From Bacteroidaceae bacterium (GTDB lineage Bacteria; Bacteroidota; Bacteroidia; Bacteroidales; Bacteroidaceae): a stretch of 34,928 nt of DNA. The stretch is from contig JAFXAR010000050.1 of assembly GCA_017516885.1 (NCBI GenBank), positions 1 to 34,928 of the forward strand. The letters are read 5' to 3'. The notes under the pieces were generated by a model. It searched no databases. It was given only the letters and a program-made list of their open reading frames with translations, and had not been told where the DNA came from. Made by a program: the position numbers and the translations under genes. The first letter of the stretch is position 1; each line of letters begins with the position of its first letter. Below are positions 13,765 to 23,323 of this stretch, in pieces.

Positions 13765-15408
13765 TTATCTGCAACCGGGGCAGCGTGGCTTAATCTGCTT
13801 GAAGAAATCGTTGCCCTTGTCGTCAACAAGGATGAATGCAGGGAAGTCTTCAACCTCAATTTTCCATATTGCCTCCATGCCAAGTTCAGGATACTCGACG
13901 CACTCAATGCTCTTGATGTTGTTCTGTGCAAGGATTGCCGCCGGGCCGCCGATTGAACCAAGATAGAAGCCGCCATGCTTCTGACAGGCATCTGTTACCT
14001 GCTGGCTGCGGTTACCTTTGGCAAGCATTATCATTGAACCGCCATTCTCCTGGAAGAGGTCAACGTATGAGTCCATGCGGCCTGCTGTTGTGGGGCCCAT
14101 AGAGCCGCAAGGCATGCCGGCCGGTGTCTTTGCAGGACCTGCATAGTAAATTGGATGGTCCTTGATATACTGAGGAAGACCCTCACCGCGGTCAATGCGC
14201 TCCTTGAGCTTTGCATGAGCAATGTCACGGCCTACAATGATTGTGCCGTTAAGTGACAGGCGTGTAGCAATTGGATACTGTGAGAGCTGCGCGCAAACCT
14301 CCTTCATCGGGCGGTTAAGGTCAACGCGGACAATCTCGCCCTCGCCGGCATTGCGGAGCTCTTCGGGGATGAGCGTTGCGGGCTGGTCATCGAGTTTCTC
14401 AATCCAGATACCGTCCTTGTTGATTTTAGCCTTGATGTTACGGTCGGCAGAGCAGCTTACGCCCATGCCTACGGGGCAGCTTGCACCGTGACGTGGCAAG
14501 CGTACAACGCGAATATCGTGCGCAAGATACTTTCCGCCAAACTGCGCGCCCAGGCCTATGCGGTGCGCCTCATCAAGCAGCTGCTTCTCAAGTTCAATGT
14601 CGCGGAATGCACGGCCTGTCTCGTCGCCAGTTGTGGGCAGGTCGTCATAATAATGTGTAGAGGCGAGCTTCACGGTAAGAAGGTTCTTCTCGGCCGATGT
14701 GCCGCCAATAACGAATGCAATGTGATAGGGAGGACACGCTGCTGTTCCCAGGCTCTTCATCTTGTCGACAAGGAAGGGAACGAGCGTTGCGGGGTTCAGG
14801 AGCGCCTTTGTCTCCTGATAGAGATAGGTTTTGTTAGCCGAACCGCCGCCCTTTGTAACCATGAGGAACTTGTACTCCATGCCCTCTGTAGCCTCAATGT
14901 CAATCTGCGCAGGAAGGTTGCACTTTGTGTTCACCTCGTCGTACATTGTCAATGGGGCATTCTGGCTGTAACGCAGGTTCTCCTGAGTGTATGTATCGAA
15001 CACACCGCGTGAAAGCGCCTCTTCGTCGCAGAAGCCCGTCCATACTTGCTGGCCTTTCTCGCCATGGATTATGGCTGTTCCTGTATCCTGGCACAGGGGA
15101 AGCTGGCCTTTGCATGCAACCTCGGCATTGCGCAGGAAAGTGAGAGCAACATATTTGTCGTTGTCACTTGCCTCAGGGTCGGTAAGGATTTTCGCTACCT
15201 GCTCGTTGTGGGCACGGCGCAGCATGAAAGATACGTCGCGGAATGCGGTGCGCGACAAAAGGGTCAGAGCCTCAGGGGTTACTTTCAGTATCGGTGTGCC
15301 TTCAAAATTACCTACTGACACACCCTCCTTGGTAAGGAGATAATACTCTGTTGTATCCTCGCCATGCTGGAACATGTGGGCATACTTGAATTCAGGAATT
15401 GCTGCCAT
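13765..15408 (-). CDS. fum: Class I (Fe-S) fumarate hydratase
   Basis: A 547-residue single-chain fumarase that interconverts fumarate and malate. The alpha-type N-terminal domain contains the cluster cysteine region [14 protein letters not shown], plus [13 protein letters not shown] and [16 protein letters not shown]. The beta-type C-terminal domain contains [38 protein letters not shown] and the catalytic-region GNRSQQV. Class I fumarases hold an oxygen-labile 4Fe-4S cluster and are used in the reductive branch leading to succinate in anaerobes. Full length. The next upstream gene on this strand is hflX, 138 bp away. I see no clear promoter in that gap. Confidence 0.96.
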   Translation of the reverse strand: MAAIPEFKYAHMFQHGEDTTEYYLLTKEGVSVGNFEGTPILKVTPEALTLLSRTAFRDVSFMLRRAHNEQVAKILTDPEASDNDKYVALTFLRNAEVACKGQLPLCQDTGTAIIHGEKGQQVWTGFCDEEALSRGVFDTYTQENLRYSQNAPLTMYDEVNTKCNLPAQIDIEATEGMEYKFLMVTKGGGSANKTYLYQETKALLNPATLVPFLVDKMKSLGTAACPPYHIAFVIGGTSAEKNLLTVKLASTHYYDDLPTTGDETGRAFRDIELEKQLLDEAHRIGLGAQFGGKYLAHDIRVVRLPRHGASCPVGMGVSCSADRNIKAKINKDGIWIEKLDDQPATLIPEELRNAGEGEIVRVDLNRPMKEVCAQLSQYPIATRLSLNGTIIVGRDIAHAKLKERIDRGEGLPQYIKDHPIYYAGPAKTPAGMPCGSMGPTTAGRMDSYVDLFQENGGSMIMLAKGNRSQQVTDACQKHGGFYLGSIGGPAAILAQNNIKSIECVEYPELGMEAIWKIEVEDFPAFILVDDKGNDFFKQIKPRCPGCR

Positions 15409-15546
15409 AATTTTATTGCTTTAGTTTATATGGTTAATGTTTTGCTCTATCTGTTTTGTAATTCTGAACAATGTGTAATATCTCTAAACTGCAGATAATC
15501 CAACGACTGAGGCATCCCGCATTGCCTGATGGCTGGACGCGCCGGT

Positions 15547-16815
15547 TTAGTCATCCACCACCTCATCGTAGGTTTGGTAGAGGAAGTCGTTATAGGGGTA
15601 CTTCTGCACATGCAGCTCGCACACTTTCTTGTAAATCACATCCTTCAGGTTTTCAATATTCTGTTTCTCGCGCGCCGATATGAAAAGGCAGTTGTCGGCA
15701 AGCCTGCTCATCCATGTTTCCTTGAGCTCGTCAAGAGTGATGTTCTCGCGGGTTTTGGGAGTAAGGTCGTCCTCCTCCTTCTGAACGCAGGTAAAGGCAT
15801 CAATCTTGTTGAAGATTACCATCAGAGGCTTGTCGCCGCAGTTAAGGTCGGCAAGCGTCTTTTCAACAACGGCAATCTGCTCCTCAAATTCGGGGTGCGA
15901 CACATCGACAACATGCAACAGCAAATCGGCCTCGCGCACCTCGTCAAGGGTTGACTTGAACGACTCTACAAGGTCGGTGGGGAGCTTGCGGATGAAACCA
16001 ACTGTGTCGGAAAGCAGGAAGGGCAGATTTTCTATTATCACCTTGCGCACTGTTGTGTCAAGGGTTGCAAAGAGCTTGTTCTCGGCAAATACCTCGCTTT
16101 TGGCAAGAAGATTCATGAGGGTTGATTTTCCCACATTGGTGTAGCCCACCAATGCCACGCGGATAAGACGCCCGCGGTTCTTGCGCTGTATGCTCTTCTG
16201 GCGGTCAATCTGCGCCAGCTGCTCCTTGAGCAGAGACATGCGGCCAAGAATTATACGGCGGTCCATCTCGAGCTGTGTCTCACCCGGACCGCGAAGGCCT
16301 ACGCTGCCGCCTTTGCCGCCTCCGGCACCGCCTGAGCCGCCACCCTGGCGCTCAAGGTGAGTCCACAGACGCTGCAGACGCGGGAGCATATATTTGTATT
16401 GCGCCAGCTCAACCTGTACCTTTGCATGGGCAGTCTGTGCGCGCATGGCGAAAATATCAAGAATAAGCGATGTGCGGTCAAGAATCTTTATCTTGAGTTC
16501 CTTTTCAATATTGCGCAGCTGCTTTGCCGACAGTTCGTCGTCAAAGATTACCATGCCTATCTCGTCGTCGCTGTCCTTAAGCATTTCAACATACTCGGAA
16601 ATTTCGGCAAGCTTTCCTGTTCCAACGTATGTGACAGGATGGGGATGGTCAATGCGCTGCGTAAACCGTTTCACCACCTCGGCACCGGCAGTCTGCGCAA
16701 GGAACTCAAGCTCGTCAAGATACTCATTGGTCTTGCGCTCGTTCTGTGCAGAGGTTATCAGTCCCACCAGAATTGCAGTCTCTTTCTTAGTTGTAGATAT
16801 GACAAATTCTTTCAT
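15547..16815 (-). CDS. hflX: Ribosome-associated GTPase HflX
   Basis: A 422-residue GTPase that splits stalled 70S ribosomes under stress. The N-terminal HflX domain includes VTYVGTGKL (62-70), FDDELSAKQLRNIE, and a glycine-rich stretch near 158-176. RGPGETQLEMDRR is the family hallmark. The G domain has a P-loop GYTNVGKS (224-231), DTVGFIRKLPTDLV and NKID. The C-terminal part is longer than needed for GTP binding, as usual. It starts downstream of a -7 element at 16842-16849. Confidence 0.95.
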   Translation of the reverse strand: MKEFVISTTKKETAILVGLITSAQNERKTNEYLDELEFLAQTAGAEVVKRFTQRIDHPHPVTYVGTGKLAEISEYVEMLKDSDDEIGMVIFDDELSAKQLRNIEKELKIKILDRTSLILDIFAMRAQTAHAKVQVELAQYKYMLPRLQRLWTHLERQGGGSGGAGGGKGGSVGLRGPGETQLEMDRRIILGRMSLLKEQLAQIDRQKSIQRKNRGRLIRVALVGYTNVGKSTLMNLLAKSEVFAENKLFATLDTTVRKVIIENLPFLLSDTVGFIRKLPTDLVESFKSTLDEVREADLLLHVVDVSHPEFEEQIAVVEKTLADLNCGDKPLMVIFNKIDAFTCVQKEEDDLTPKTRENITLDELKETWMSRLADNCLFISAREKQNIENLKDVIYKKVCELHVQKYPYNDFLYQTYDEVVDD

Positions 16816-16841
16816 CAGAAATGCATTTTCTCAAATTTATG

Positions 16842-16849
16842 CGAAGATA
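16842..16849 (-). promoter_or_regulatory. Promoter -7 element of hflX
   Basis: TATCTTCG on the minus strand matches TAnnTTcG, about 27 bp before the ATG at 16815. The -33 element is not clear. Confidence 0.45.
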
Positions 16850-16908
16850 ATGATTTTTTGGGTTTATGCGATACTTGACACATAAAATGTTTGCAAAGAA
16901 TGACAGAC

Positions 16909-18039
16909 CTACCGCATCATTGCCCTGTAGCAGCCGCCGGCGACGGCCTTTACATAGCCCTTCATCTCCATTTCAAAGAGCAATGGCATGAGCTTGCTGA
17001 CTGGCATATTAAGGCGCACGGTCATCTGGTTGACCTGCAGGCCGTCACTATCCTCGCGCAATGCATCCATTACAGCAGCTTCATCGGGCGAAAGTTCAGG
17101 AAAGAGTTCTGTCTGGTGCTGCGATGCACCCTGCCCGCCGGGCACATCCCAGTTCATTGCCTCAACAAAATCGTATGCGCTTGTAATGAGCGCGGCTTTA
17201 TTGCGGCTCACAAGTTCGTTGCATCCCTGTGAATATTTGTCGTTCACTCTGCCGGGGAACGCAAAGCACTCGCGCGAATAGCCCGAAGCAAGCGATGCCG
17301 TGATGAGCGAACCGCCCTTTGAGGCCGATTCAATGACAACTGTGGCATCGGAGATTCCGGCAACTATCCTGTTGCGCTGCACAAAGTTCTGCGGGAACGG
17401 ATTTGTGCGGCTCATGAATTCGGTGAGCAGGCCTCCATTGGCAAGCATGCTTTTTGCTGTAGAACGGTGGGATGTGGGATATACCTGGTCGAGCCCATGC
17501 GCCACTACGCCAATTGTCGGCAGCCCTGCATTGAGCGCTGCGCGGTGGGCACATACATCAATGCCATAGGCCAAGCCGCTTACTATAAGTGTACCGGGTG
17601 CAAAGCGGGCAAGGTCGGCCACAAAATTTGTGCAGAGTTCCTTTCCGTATTCGCTTGCATGGCGAGTGCCCACAATGGAAACTATGCGCTTTGAGTTCAG
17701 ATCGGCATTTCCAAGTGAGTGAAGCACTAAGGGTGCGTCGTTACACTCTGCAAGACGGCAGGGATAGGCTTCATCGCCCAGGCACACAAGCTTTATGCCA
17801 TTTTTTTCAATGAATTCAGCCTCCTGCTCAGCGCGGTCAATCAATGAATCATCGCTAAGGATTGTACCCAGGCGCGGCGATGCTCCGGGAAGAATGTCCT
17901 GTATGTTTGAAGCATTTTCAAGCAGTTCCTTTGCACTGCCGGCAGCATCGACCAGTTGACGAAGAAGAGCAAGATGCGCCACATGCACCCGTGAGAGTGC
18001 AAGCATTGCAACTTGCTCATTTATGAATAGTTTTGGCAC
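16909..18039 (-). CDS. dprA: DNA-processing protein DprA/Smf
   Basis: A 376-residue protein. The central Rossmann-like domain has VSIVGTRHASEYG, VSGLAYGIDVCAHRAAL, PFPQNFVQRNRIVAG and SASKGGSLITASLA, the classic DprA signatures. A DprA-like winged-helix domain forms the last 60 residues (SPDEAAVMDALREDSDGL). DprA loads RecA on single-stranded DNA during transformation. It is widely kept in bacteria not known to be competent. It starts three bases after the stop of the TPR lipoprotein gene, so the two are very probably co-transcribed. Confidence 0.95.
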   Translation of the reverse strand: MPKLFINEQVAMLALSRVHVAHLALLRQLVDAAGSAKELLENASNIQDILPGASPRLGTILSDDSLIDRAEQEAEFIEKNGIKLVCLGDEAYPCRLAECNDAPLVLHSLGNADLNSKRIVSIVGTRHASEYGKELCTNFVADLARFAPGTLIVSGLAYGIDVCAHRAALNAGLPTIGVVAHGLDQVYPTSHRSTAKSMLANGGLLTEFMSRTNPFPQNFVQRNRIVAGISDATVVIESASKGGSLITASLASGYSRECFAFPGRVNDKYSQGCNELVSRNKAALITSAYDFVEAMNWDVPGGQGASQHQTELFPELSPDEAAVMDALREDSDGLQVNQMTVRLNMPVSKLMPLLFEMEMKGYVKAVAGGCYRAMMR

Positions 18040-18042
18040 GTT

Positions 18043-19749
18043 TTACTTACCTATTATTGATTTGAAGGTTGCATCCTCCATGTATTTTGAGAATTCAAGG
18101 TCGCCGGCAGCCTTCTTTGCCATTGAAGGGTCAAGCCTGATTGCCTCCTTAAGGCCATCGTAAACAAATGCTATGTTTGAAGTGCGTGCACCTTGTACAG
18201 CCTTGATGTAGTAAGTTACCGCATCGGGTTTCTCAATAGAGTTCAATGTTGCAGTTACTGAACTGTAATCCTTATTAAGCAGCTGCGCAAGAGCGGCGCT
18301 GTTGGTTTTGCTCTTTTCAAGGTATGCTGAAGCACGTCCGTAATCGCCCATTGCAATGTAGAGGTTTCCAAGGGCCTCTTCCAAAGCCTTTGACTCTGTG
18401 CCTACCACCATGTACTCCCCTGCTGCATCGACATTGCCGTTGAGGAGTTCAATGTAGCCAAGGTTAAGATGCGGTTCGGCTGCGTTCTTGTTTATGCTGA
18501 GCGCCTTTTCAAAGTACTCCTTTGCCACGTTGTAATCGCCGGCATTGTATGCTATTACACCAAGATTGTTGTATGCGCGGTAATCGCCGGGGTGCAAAGT
18601 GATTGCAGTGTTGAAGATGCCCTGCTGCTCCTTGACGTCCTCGGTAAGGATTGAAGAGTAGAGAATCTCCTCAAGCGAAAGGACGCGCGGGTCTTCGCTG
18701 TACTGCTTGATAATCTCGTCATCGGAACGGCCTATAAGGTGGTAGTTGAGCGAAATTCGCGCACGGCGCAGCTTAGGCAGGATTGAATCGGCCAGTTCGC
18801 TGTACACCGAGGAGATATTCTTTATCTGCTGTTCGCGCTCTTCGGGGTCGTCGTACATTGACAGAACTCTGAGAATAAGTTCCTTGTCGGGCAAATCCGA
18901 CTTGGCCACAAGTTCCTGGAATCCCTCCCAGTCCTCAGCGGTGTACTTGCTGTCAACATATCCGGCAAGATTAGCCTTCTTCATTTCGCCCTTTACGAAC
19001 TTTGCAGTGTTGTCCTCGCGGCCTGTGGCAATGGCATCGTTGAGGCTAACGCCGCCATCGGGTGAAGCGTACGCCGAAATCTGCACATCCTCAAGAACCT
19101 TGTTCTCGTAATCGGCTACAATATCGGCCATAGCCTCCTTGAGTTCCTTGACTTCGTTAGATGACAGCTCCGAAGCGCGCAGGTTTGTCTGCTGGATAAG
19201 GAACAGAATGTTCGCCTCCTTTGCCTGCTTGATTACACGCTGGAAGGCATCCTCGCCCACTGCAATATTGGCTGTTGCCACTGTCTGGCGGTAGAGCTGC
19301 GAGGTTGCCACACAGCCATCGGCAATCTTTACCTCAGGAAGTGTATATGTCTTGCTGCCCTTGTTGACAACAAAGCGGAGGTAAAGCTCAGCATCCTCCA
19401 TTTCGGGAATATAGTCGAACGAAAGCCTTGTCTTGAACTTGTCGCCGTTCTCATAAGAGATTACACGGTCGTTGCCGCGTACCGAAACACCCTGAAATGT
19501 CACAGGGTCGGCTACCGCCTCGCCACCTTCGTATTTGAGAACCGGTGTCACTGTAAGCACTGACTTTTTATTAAATACCTTGGCAGGGAAACGGCCGTCA
19601 ATGGTTACAGGCACTTCTGTTCCCACGACCTCGAGCACTCCCGGGGTAACTGTGAAATACTCCTGCTTCATTGCGCCCATTTTTGAGCTGCATGAGTTCA
19701 GTGCGACAATGGCCGCACAAGAGAGCAAAATTGATAATTTTCTAAGCAT
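18043..19749 (-). CDS. TPR lipoprotein with OmpA-like region
   Basis: A 568-residue outer-envelope lipoprotein. The signal is MLRKLSILLSCAAIVALNSC, with acylated Cys20. Residues of about 30-160 are beta-rich. A segment near 220-250 (ISAYASPDGGVSLNDAIATGRE) resembles the OmpA C-terminal peptidoglycan-binding pattern seen in Bacteroidota proteins. Two or three tetratricopeptide repeats follow (DYRAYNNLGVIAYNAGDYN, AAEPHLNLGYIELLNGNVD, ALGNLYIAMGDYGRASAYL). A scaffolding or cell-wall-attached role is plausible but unproven. It is the first gene of an operon with dprA, three bases apart, and has a good promoter. Confidence 0.8.
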   Translation of the reverse strand: MLRKLSILLSCAAIVALNSCSSKMGAMKQEYFTVTPGVLEVVGTEVPVTIDGRFPAKVFNKKSVLTVTPVLKYEGGEAVADPVTFQGVSVRGNDRVISYENGDKFKTRLSFDYIPEMEDAELYLRFVVNKGSKTYTLPEVKIADGCVATSQLYRQTVATANIAVGEDAFQRVIKQAKEANILFLIQQTNLRASELSSNEVKELKEAMADIVADYENKVLEDVQISAYASPDGGVSLNDAIATGREDNTAKFVKGEMKKANLAGYVDSKYTAEDWEGFQELVAKSDLPDKELILRVLSMYDDPEEREQQIKNISSVYSELADSILPKLRRARISLNYHLIGRSDDEIIKQYSEDPRVLSLEEILYSSILTEDVKEQQGIFNTAITLHPGDYRAYNNLGVIAYNAGDYNVAKEYFEKALSINKNAAEPHLNLGYIELLNGNVDAAGEYMVVGTESKALEEALGNLYIAMGDYGRASAYLEKSKTNSAALAQLLNKDYSSVTATLNSIEKPDAVTYYIKAVQGARTSNIAFVYDGLKEAIRLDPSMAKKAAGDLEFSKYMEDATFKSIIGK

Positions 19750-20000
19750 CAGTTATTTGTTGTTTAATTGTGTTGCGAATATAATGTACAAGGCGCGTGC
19801 GCAAAGGGAGCGTACAATGCCGCGCCGGCGCTTTTGACTATACAAAGTTAATTCTACTCTTTCAATTGGCAAAATCCTAAACAAAAGGAAAGCATTTTTT
19901 TATATTTTTTTGGCATGCCGGAAAGCGTTTATGCCCATTCCGCCGGCACTGCTCTACAAAAACAGCATTTGAATCTGTTTAAATTTCCGAAAGGCATTTC
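19750..20000. other. Intergenic region between the TPR lipoprotein and xerD genes
   Basis: It holds the TPR promoter (19776-19805). It also has an imperfect hairpin, TGCCGG...CCGGCA, near 19916-19948, followed on the minus strand by A/T-rich sequence. The hairpin may terminate xerD. Nothing else is recognisable, and there is no credible ORF. Confidence 0.5.
19776..19805 (-). promoter_or_regulatory. Promoter of the TPR lipoprotein-dprA operon
   Basis: The minus-strand -7 element TATATTCG is at 19783-19776. TTTG lies 18 bp upstream, at 19805-19802, slightly short spacing. Confidence 0.55.
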
Positions 20001-20918
20001 TTATTTTCTTATATTGCGTGGGTGATGCTCAATAATCTCTTCGCGCAGGCGGGTTGTGTCAATATGCGCATATATTTCGGTTGTGGCAATTGTCTCATGC
20101 CCCAGCATTGCCTGTATGACACGAAGATTGGCGCCACCTTCAAGCAGATGGGTGGCAAACGAGTGGCGGAATGTATGCGGGCTTACGCTCTTTTTTATTC
20201 CCGCCGATGCCACAAGCTGCTTCACTATGTGAAAGACCATTATGCGGGAGAGGTTCTTCTTTAGCCTTTCGCTTATGAACACATAGTCTTCGTATCCGGG
20301 CTTTATCGGAATCATGCTTCTGTCGCAGAAATAGGCTTCAAGTTCAGCTACTGCACGAGGGGATATTGGAACAAGGCGCTGCTTGTCGCCCTTGCCGGTC
20401 ACGCGTATGAACTGCCTGGAAAGGTAGAGGTCGGACATGCGCAATGTGCATAGTTCCGACACACGAAGCCCGCAGCTGTAGAGTACCTCAATCATTGCCC
20501 GGTTGCGCTGCCCCTCCTTTTTTGAGAGGTCGATTTCGTTAATTACAGCATCAATTTCGGCAAGAGTGAGGACATCGGGCAAATGAGTGCCTATCTTAGG
20601 GGATTTCAGCAGTTCGGTGGGGTCGTCGGCAATATAGCCGTCAAGTTTCAGAAAGCCGTAGAAGGAACGGAGCGATGAGAGGATACGCGCCTGAGAACGT
20701 GCATGAATGCCAACATCGGCAAGGGAGGCAAGAAACTGCCTTAAATCATCAAGCTTCACGGCAAGCAGACCGACACCGCTCTCCTGAACAAAGGCCGCAA
20801 ACTTGCTAACGTCGGACATATATGCCTCAACACTTTTTGGCTGCAGCGACTTCTCAAGCCTCAGGTAGGCCTTATAGCGCATCAATGGAGATTTTGAACC
20901 GGAATCTGCTCTACTCAT
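20001..20918 (-). CDS. xerD: Tyrosine recombinase XerD
   Basis: A 305-residue site-specific recombinase with all six catalytic residues: R152 (SCGLRVSEL), K176 (TGKGDKQR), H248 and R251 (HTFRHSFATH), H274 (LGHE) and Y283 (TEIYAHID). The N-terminal SAM-like DNA-binding domain spans about 8-100. Length and motifs match the housekeeping XerD/XerC enzyme that resolves chromosome dimers, not an integrase. It is divergent from the methyltransferase operon and not flanked by mobile genes. Confidence 0.9.
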   Translation of the reverse strand: MSRADSGSKSPLMRYKAYLRLEKSLQPKSVEAYMSDVSKFAAFVQESGVGLLAVKLDDLRQFLASLADVGIHARSQARILSSLRSFYGFLKLDGYIADDPTELLKSPKIGTHLPDVLTLAEIDAVINEIDLSKKEGQRNRAMIEVLYSCGLRVSELCTLRMSDLYLSRQFIRVTGKGDKQRLVPISPRAVAELEAYFCDRSMIPIKPGYEDYVFISERLKKNLSRIMVFHIVKQLVASAGIKKSVSPHTFRHSFATHLLEGGANLRVIQAMLGHETIATTEIYAHIDTTRLREEIIEHHPRNIRK

Positions 20919-21011
20919 GGATTATACAACTGTTATTTGCCGCGAAAATAACAAAAAAAGATGAAGAAGCGATTGAAATGCGCCCATTATCAACACATAG
21001 AGGCAGGGCTT

Positions 21012-21043
21012 TTTGTTCACTCGCCAAAAAAGTTGTATCTTCG
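21012..21043 (+). promoter_or_regulatory. Promoter of the methyltransferase-rbfA-permease operon
   Basis: TTTG (21012-21015) and TATCTTCG (21036-21043) are separated by exactly 20 bp. The transcript would start near 21050. Confidence 0.75.
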
Positions 21044-21087
21044 CACTCGGATAGCAGCAAGACAACTGCAGAAACACCATAATTACC

Positions 21088-21723
21088 ATGAGCCTTACAA
21101 CACCGCTTGACCAATACATTGCCGACCACAGCAGCCCCGAAGGAGAATATCTCTACAGGCTGTTCCGCGCTACACATGTGGAGATTCTTGCTCCGCAGAT
21201 GGCATCGGGGCACATACAGGGCAGGCTGCTGAAGTTCCTTGTGCAGATGATTCGCCCCAAGAGGATTCTGGAGATAGGCACATTCACAGGCTATTCGGCT
21301 CTGTGCATGGCCGAAGGGCTTGAAGAGGATGGAAAAATCTTCACCTTTGAGGTTGAGGACGAACTTGAGGACTTTACAAGACGATGGATTGAGGGCTCGC
21401 AACTTGCCGGCAAAATTGAGTTTATCATAGGCGATGCGCTTGAGATTGTCCCCGGAATGAACGAGGTGTTCGACCTTGTGTTCATTGACGGCAACAAGCG
21501 CGAATATGTGGCATACTATGAGCTTGCAATGAAACATACGCGCCCGGGCGGATGGATTTTAGCCGACAACACCCTTTGGGATGGGCATGTCATTGAAGAG
21601 GAGCGCCAGGATGCGCAGACAAACGGAGTGAGGGAGTTCAACGACCTTGTACGCAATGACAAAAGAGCAGAAGTTATAATACTGCCTATCCGTGACGGAC
21701 TGACAATAATCAGAAAGAAATAA
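21088..21723 (+). CDS. SAM-dependent O-methyltransferase (COMT-like)
   Basis: A 211-residue class I methyltransferase of the small O-methyltransferase family. The SAM-binding motif I is ILEIGTFTGYSALCMA, a second acidic motif is FTFEVEDE, and VFIDGNKREY holds the metal-binding aspartate region. A C-terminal WDGHVIEEE segment closes it. These enzymes methylate catechol-like or other hydroxyl groups with a divalent metal; the substrate here is unknown. It leads an operon with rbfA (11 bp later) and a LolC/E permease. Confidence 0.88.
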   Translation: MSLTTPLDQYIADHSSPEGEYLYRLFRATHVEILAPQMASGHIQGRLLKFLVQMIRPKRILEIGTFTGYSALCMAEGLEEDGKIFTFEVEDELEDFTRRWIEGSQLAGKIEFIIGDALEIVPGMNEVFDLVFIDGNKREYVAYYELAMKHTRPGGWILADNTLWDGHVIEEERQDAQTNGVREFNDLVRNDKRAEVIILPIRDGLTIIRKK

Positions 21724-21734
21724 TAAAAACATAT

Positions 21735-22070
21735 ATGGACAGTACAAGACAAAATAAAATTTCACGCCTCATTCAGAAGGAACTCAGCGACATTCTGCTG
21801 AGACTTGCCAAGGAGACACGAGGCATTATGGTATCGGTAAGCATTGTAAGGGTAAGCCCCGACCTGGGCATTGCAAAGGCCTATCTGAGCGTTTTCCCTT
21901 CGGAGAAAGCAAGCGAAGTTGTTAACCACCTGAACGAGAATGTAAAGGCTATCCGCTTTGAACTTGGCAACAGAGTGCGCCACCAGTTGCGTATAATTCC
22001 TGAAATACGCTTCTACATTGACGATTCTCTTGACTACATTGAGAACATTGACAAGCTGCTCAAGGAATAA
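21735..22070 (+). CDS. rbfA: 30S ribosome-binding factor A
   Basis: A 111-residue KH-fold protein: RQNKISRLIQKELSDILL, then VSVSIVRVSPDLGIAKAYLSVF and a C-terminal RHQLRIIPEIRFYIDDS. It binds immature 30S subunits and helps 16S rRNA maturation. Its partner in the same process, RsgA, is encoded at 5660-6592. Full length, six bases before the permease ATG. Confidence 0.95.
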   Translation: MDSTRQNKISRLIQKELSDILLRLAKETRGIMVSVSIVRVSPDLGIAKAYLSVFPSEKASEVVNHLNENVKAIRFELGNRVRHQLRIIPEIRFYIDDSLDYIENIDKLLKE

Positions 22071-22076
22071 GGCATC

Positions 22077-23303
22077 ATGAACCTCTCGCTGTACATTGCC
22101 GGGCGTTATCTGTTTTCAAAGAAGAGCCACCAGGTTATAAACATAATCTCTGCCGTGGCCATAGCGGGCATTGCGCTTGCAACTGCGGCCATGATTTGCG
22201 CCCTGTCGGTGTTCAACGGCTTCCAGGGGCTTGTGGAGAAGCAGTTCACGGCGTTTGACCCCGATATAAAGATAACTGCGGCAAAGGGCAAGAGTTTTCT
22301 TACAGACACTCCCGAAATAGAGAAAGCATGCAATACAGAGGGGGTTGAAATGGTTTCGTTCAGCGTTGAGGACAATGCTCTTATTGAGTATAATGGCAGG
22401 CAGACAATGGCTGTCATTAAGGGCATTGACAGCAATTTCAAGAAGCTCACTAACATAAAGGGAGCTCTGCACGGAAATGGAGAGTTTATACTTGAGGACT
22501 CTATATGCAGTTATGCTGTAATGGGCGGAGAACTTGTGAACAGGCTGGGATGCGGACTAATGTTCAGCGCGCCGTTAGAGGTTTTCGCACCCAACAGGAA
22601 CAGCAAGATAAACCTTACAATGCCGGCAAAAAACTTCAAGAAGGGGAAACTGTACTCAAGCGGTTTGGCGTTCATTGTAAACCAGCCAAGATACGATGCC
22701 GGATATATACTTGTATCAAATGAATTTGCAAGGAAAATCTTCCGCCGCAAGGCAAACGAGGCGACATCGCTGCAAATCAAGCTGTTGCCCGGAACTGACG
22801 GCAAAAAGGCAAAAAGGGAACTTGAGGCAGTGCTTGGCAGCAGCTTTACGGTACAGGACAGATATGAGCAGCAGAACGATGTCTACAAGGTGATGCAGAT
22901 TGAGAAACTGCTGTCATACATCTTGCTCACATTCATTCTGCTCGTGGCCTGCTTCAACATTGTGGGTTCGCTCTCAATGCTCATTATTGAGAAGCGCGAC
23001 AACATGAATACTCTGCGCAGCTTAGGGGCGGAGAACAGCACAATTGCCAATATTTTTGTTTACGAGGGGATGATTATTTCGGCAATAGGCGCTGTGACAG
23101 GAATTGCGGCAGGAGTTGCATTATGCCTTGCACAGCAGCAGTTCGGGATTATCTCAATGGGCGGCGGCGGTAATTTTGTTGTCGACAGCTATCCTATGGA
23201 AATAGAGGCTGGAGATGTTATGGTAACATTCGCTACAGTTCTTGCAGCAGGCATAGCTGCAGTTTGGCTGCCGGTAAAAATTCTTACCAGAAAGTTTGTT
23301 TAG
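22077..23303 (+). CDS. Lipoprotein-releasing ABC permease (LolC/LolE family)
   Basis: A 408-residue FtsX/MacB-type permease. An N-terminal membrane helix (about 20-45, IISAVAIAGIALATAAMICA) is followed by a periplasmic domain (about 50-270) and three C-terminal helices (about 282-400). ISAVAIAGIALATAA and MLIIEKRDNMNTLRSLGA are characteristic of LolC/E. It should extract outer-membrane lipoproteins together with LolD (10174-10845). Only one permease is seen here; some bacteria use a homodimeric LolF in place of LolC and LolE. Confidence 0.88.
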   Translation: MNLSLYIAGRYLFSKKSHQVINIISAVAIAGIALATAAMICALSVFNGFQGLVEKQFTAFDPDIKITAAKGKSFLTDTPEIEKACNTEGVEMVSFSVEDNALIEYNGRQTMAVIKGIDSNFKKLTNIKGALHGNGEFILEDSICSYAVMGGELVNRLGCGLMFSAPLEVFAPNRNSKINLTMPAKNFKKGKLYSSGLAFIVNQPRYDAGYILVSNEFARKIFRRKANEATSLQIKLLPGTDGKKAKRELEAVLGSSFTVQDRYEQQNDVYKVMQIEKLLSYILLTFILLVACFNIVGSLSMLIIEKRDNMNTLRSLGAENSTIANIFVYEGMIISAIGAVTGIAAGVALCLAQQQFGIISMGGGGNFVVDSYPMEIEAGDVMVTFATVLAAGIAAVWLPVKILTRKFV

Positions 23304-23307
23304 GGAA

Positions 23308-23323
23308 AACAGGAATGGCTGTT
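23308..23323. terminator. Short hairpin between the permease and radical SAM genes
   Basis: AACAG-gaatgg-CTGTT fills most of the 18-bp gap between convergent genes. Minus-strand transcripts meet a TTTT stretch directly after it. Weak, but placed as a shared terminator. Confidence 0.4.

Noticed and set aside
15409-15546. Riboswitch before the fumarase gene
   Set aside because: Only a weak GGCA/TGCC stem is present, with no recognisable aptamer core.
20001-20918. Phage or mobile-element integrase
   Set aside because: Length, motifs and neighbours match the housekeeping XerD; no attachment site or mobile genes flank it.
20911-21537. A 208-codon minus-strand open frame over the methyltransferase gene
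   Set aside because: It is antisense to a gene with clear SAM-binding motifs and a consensus promoter.
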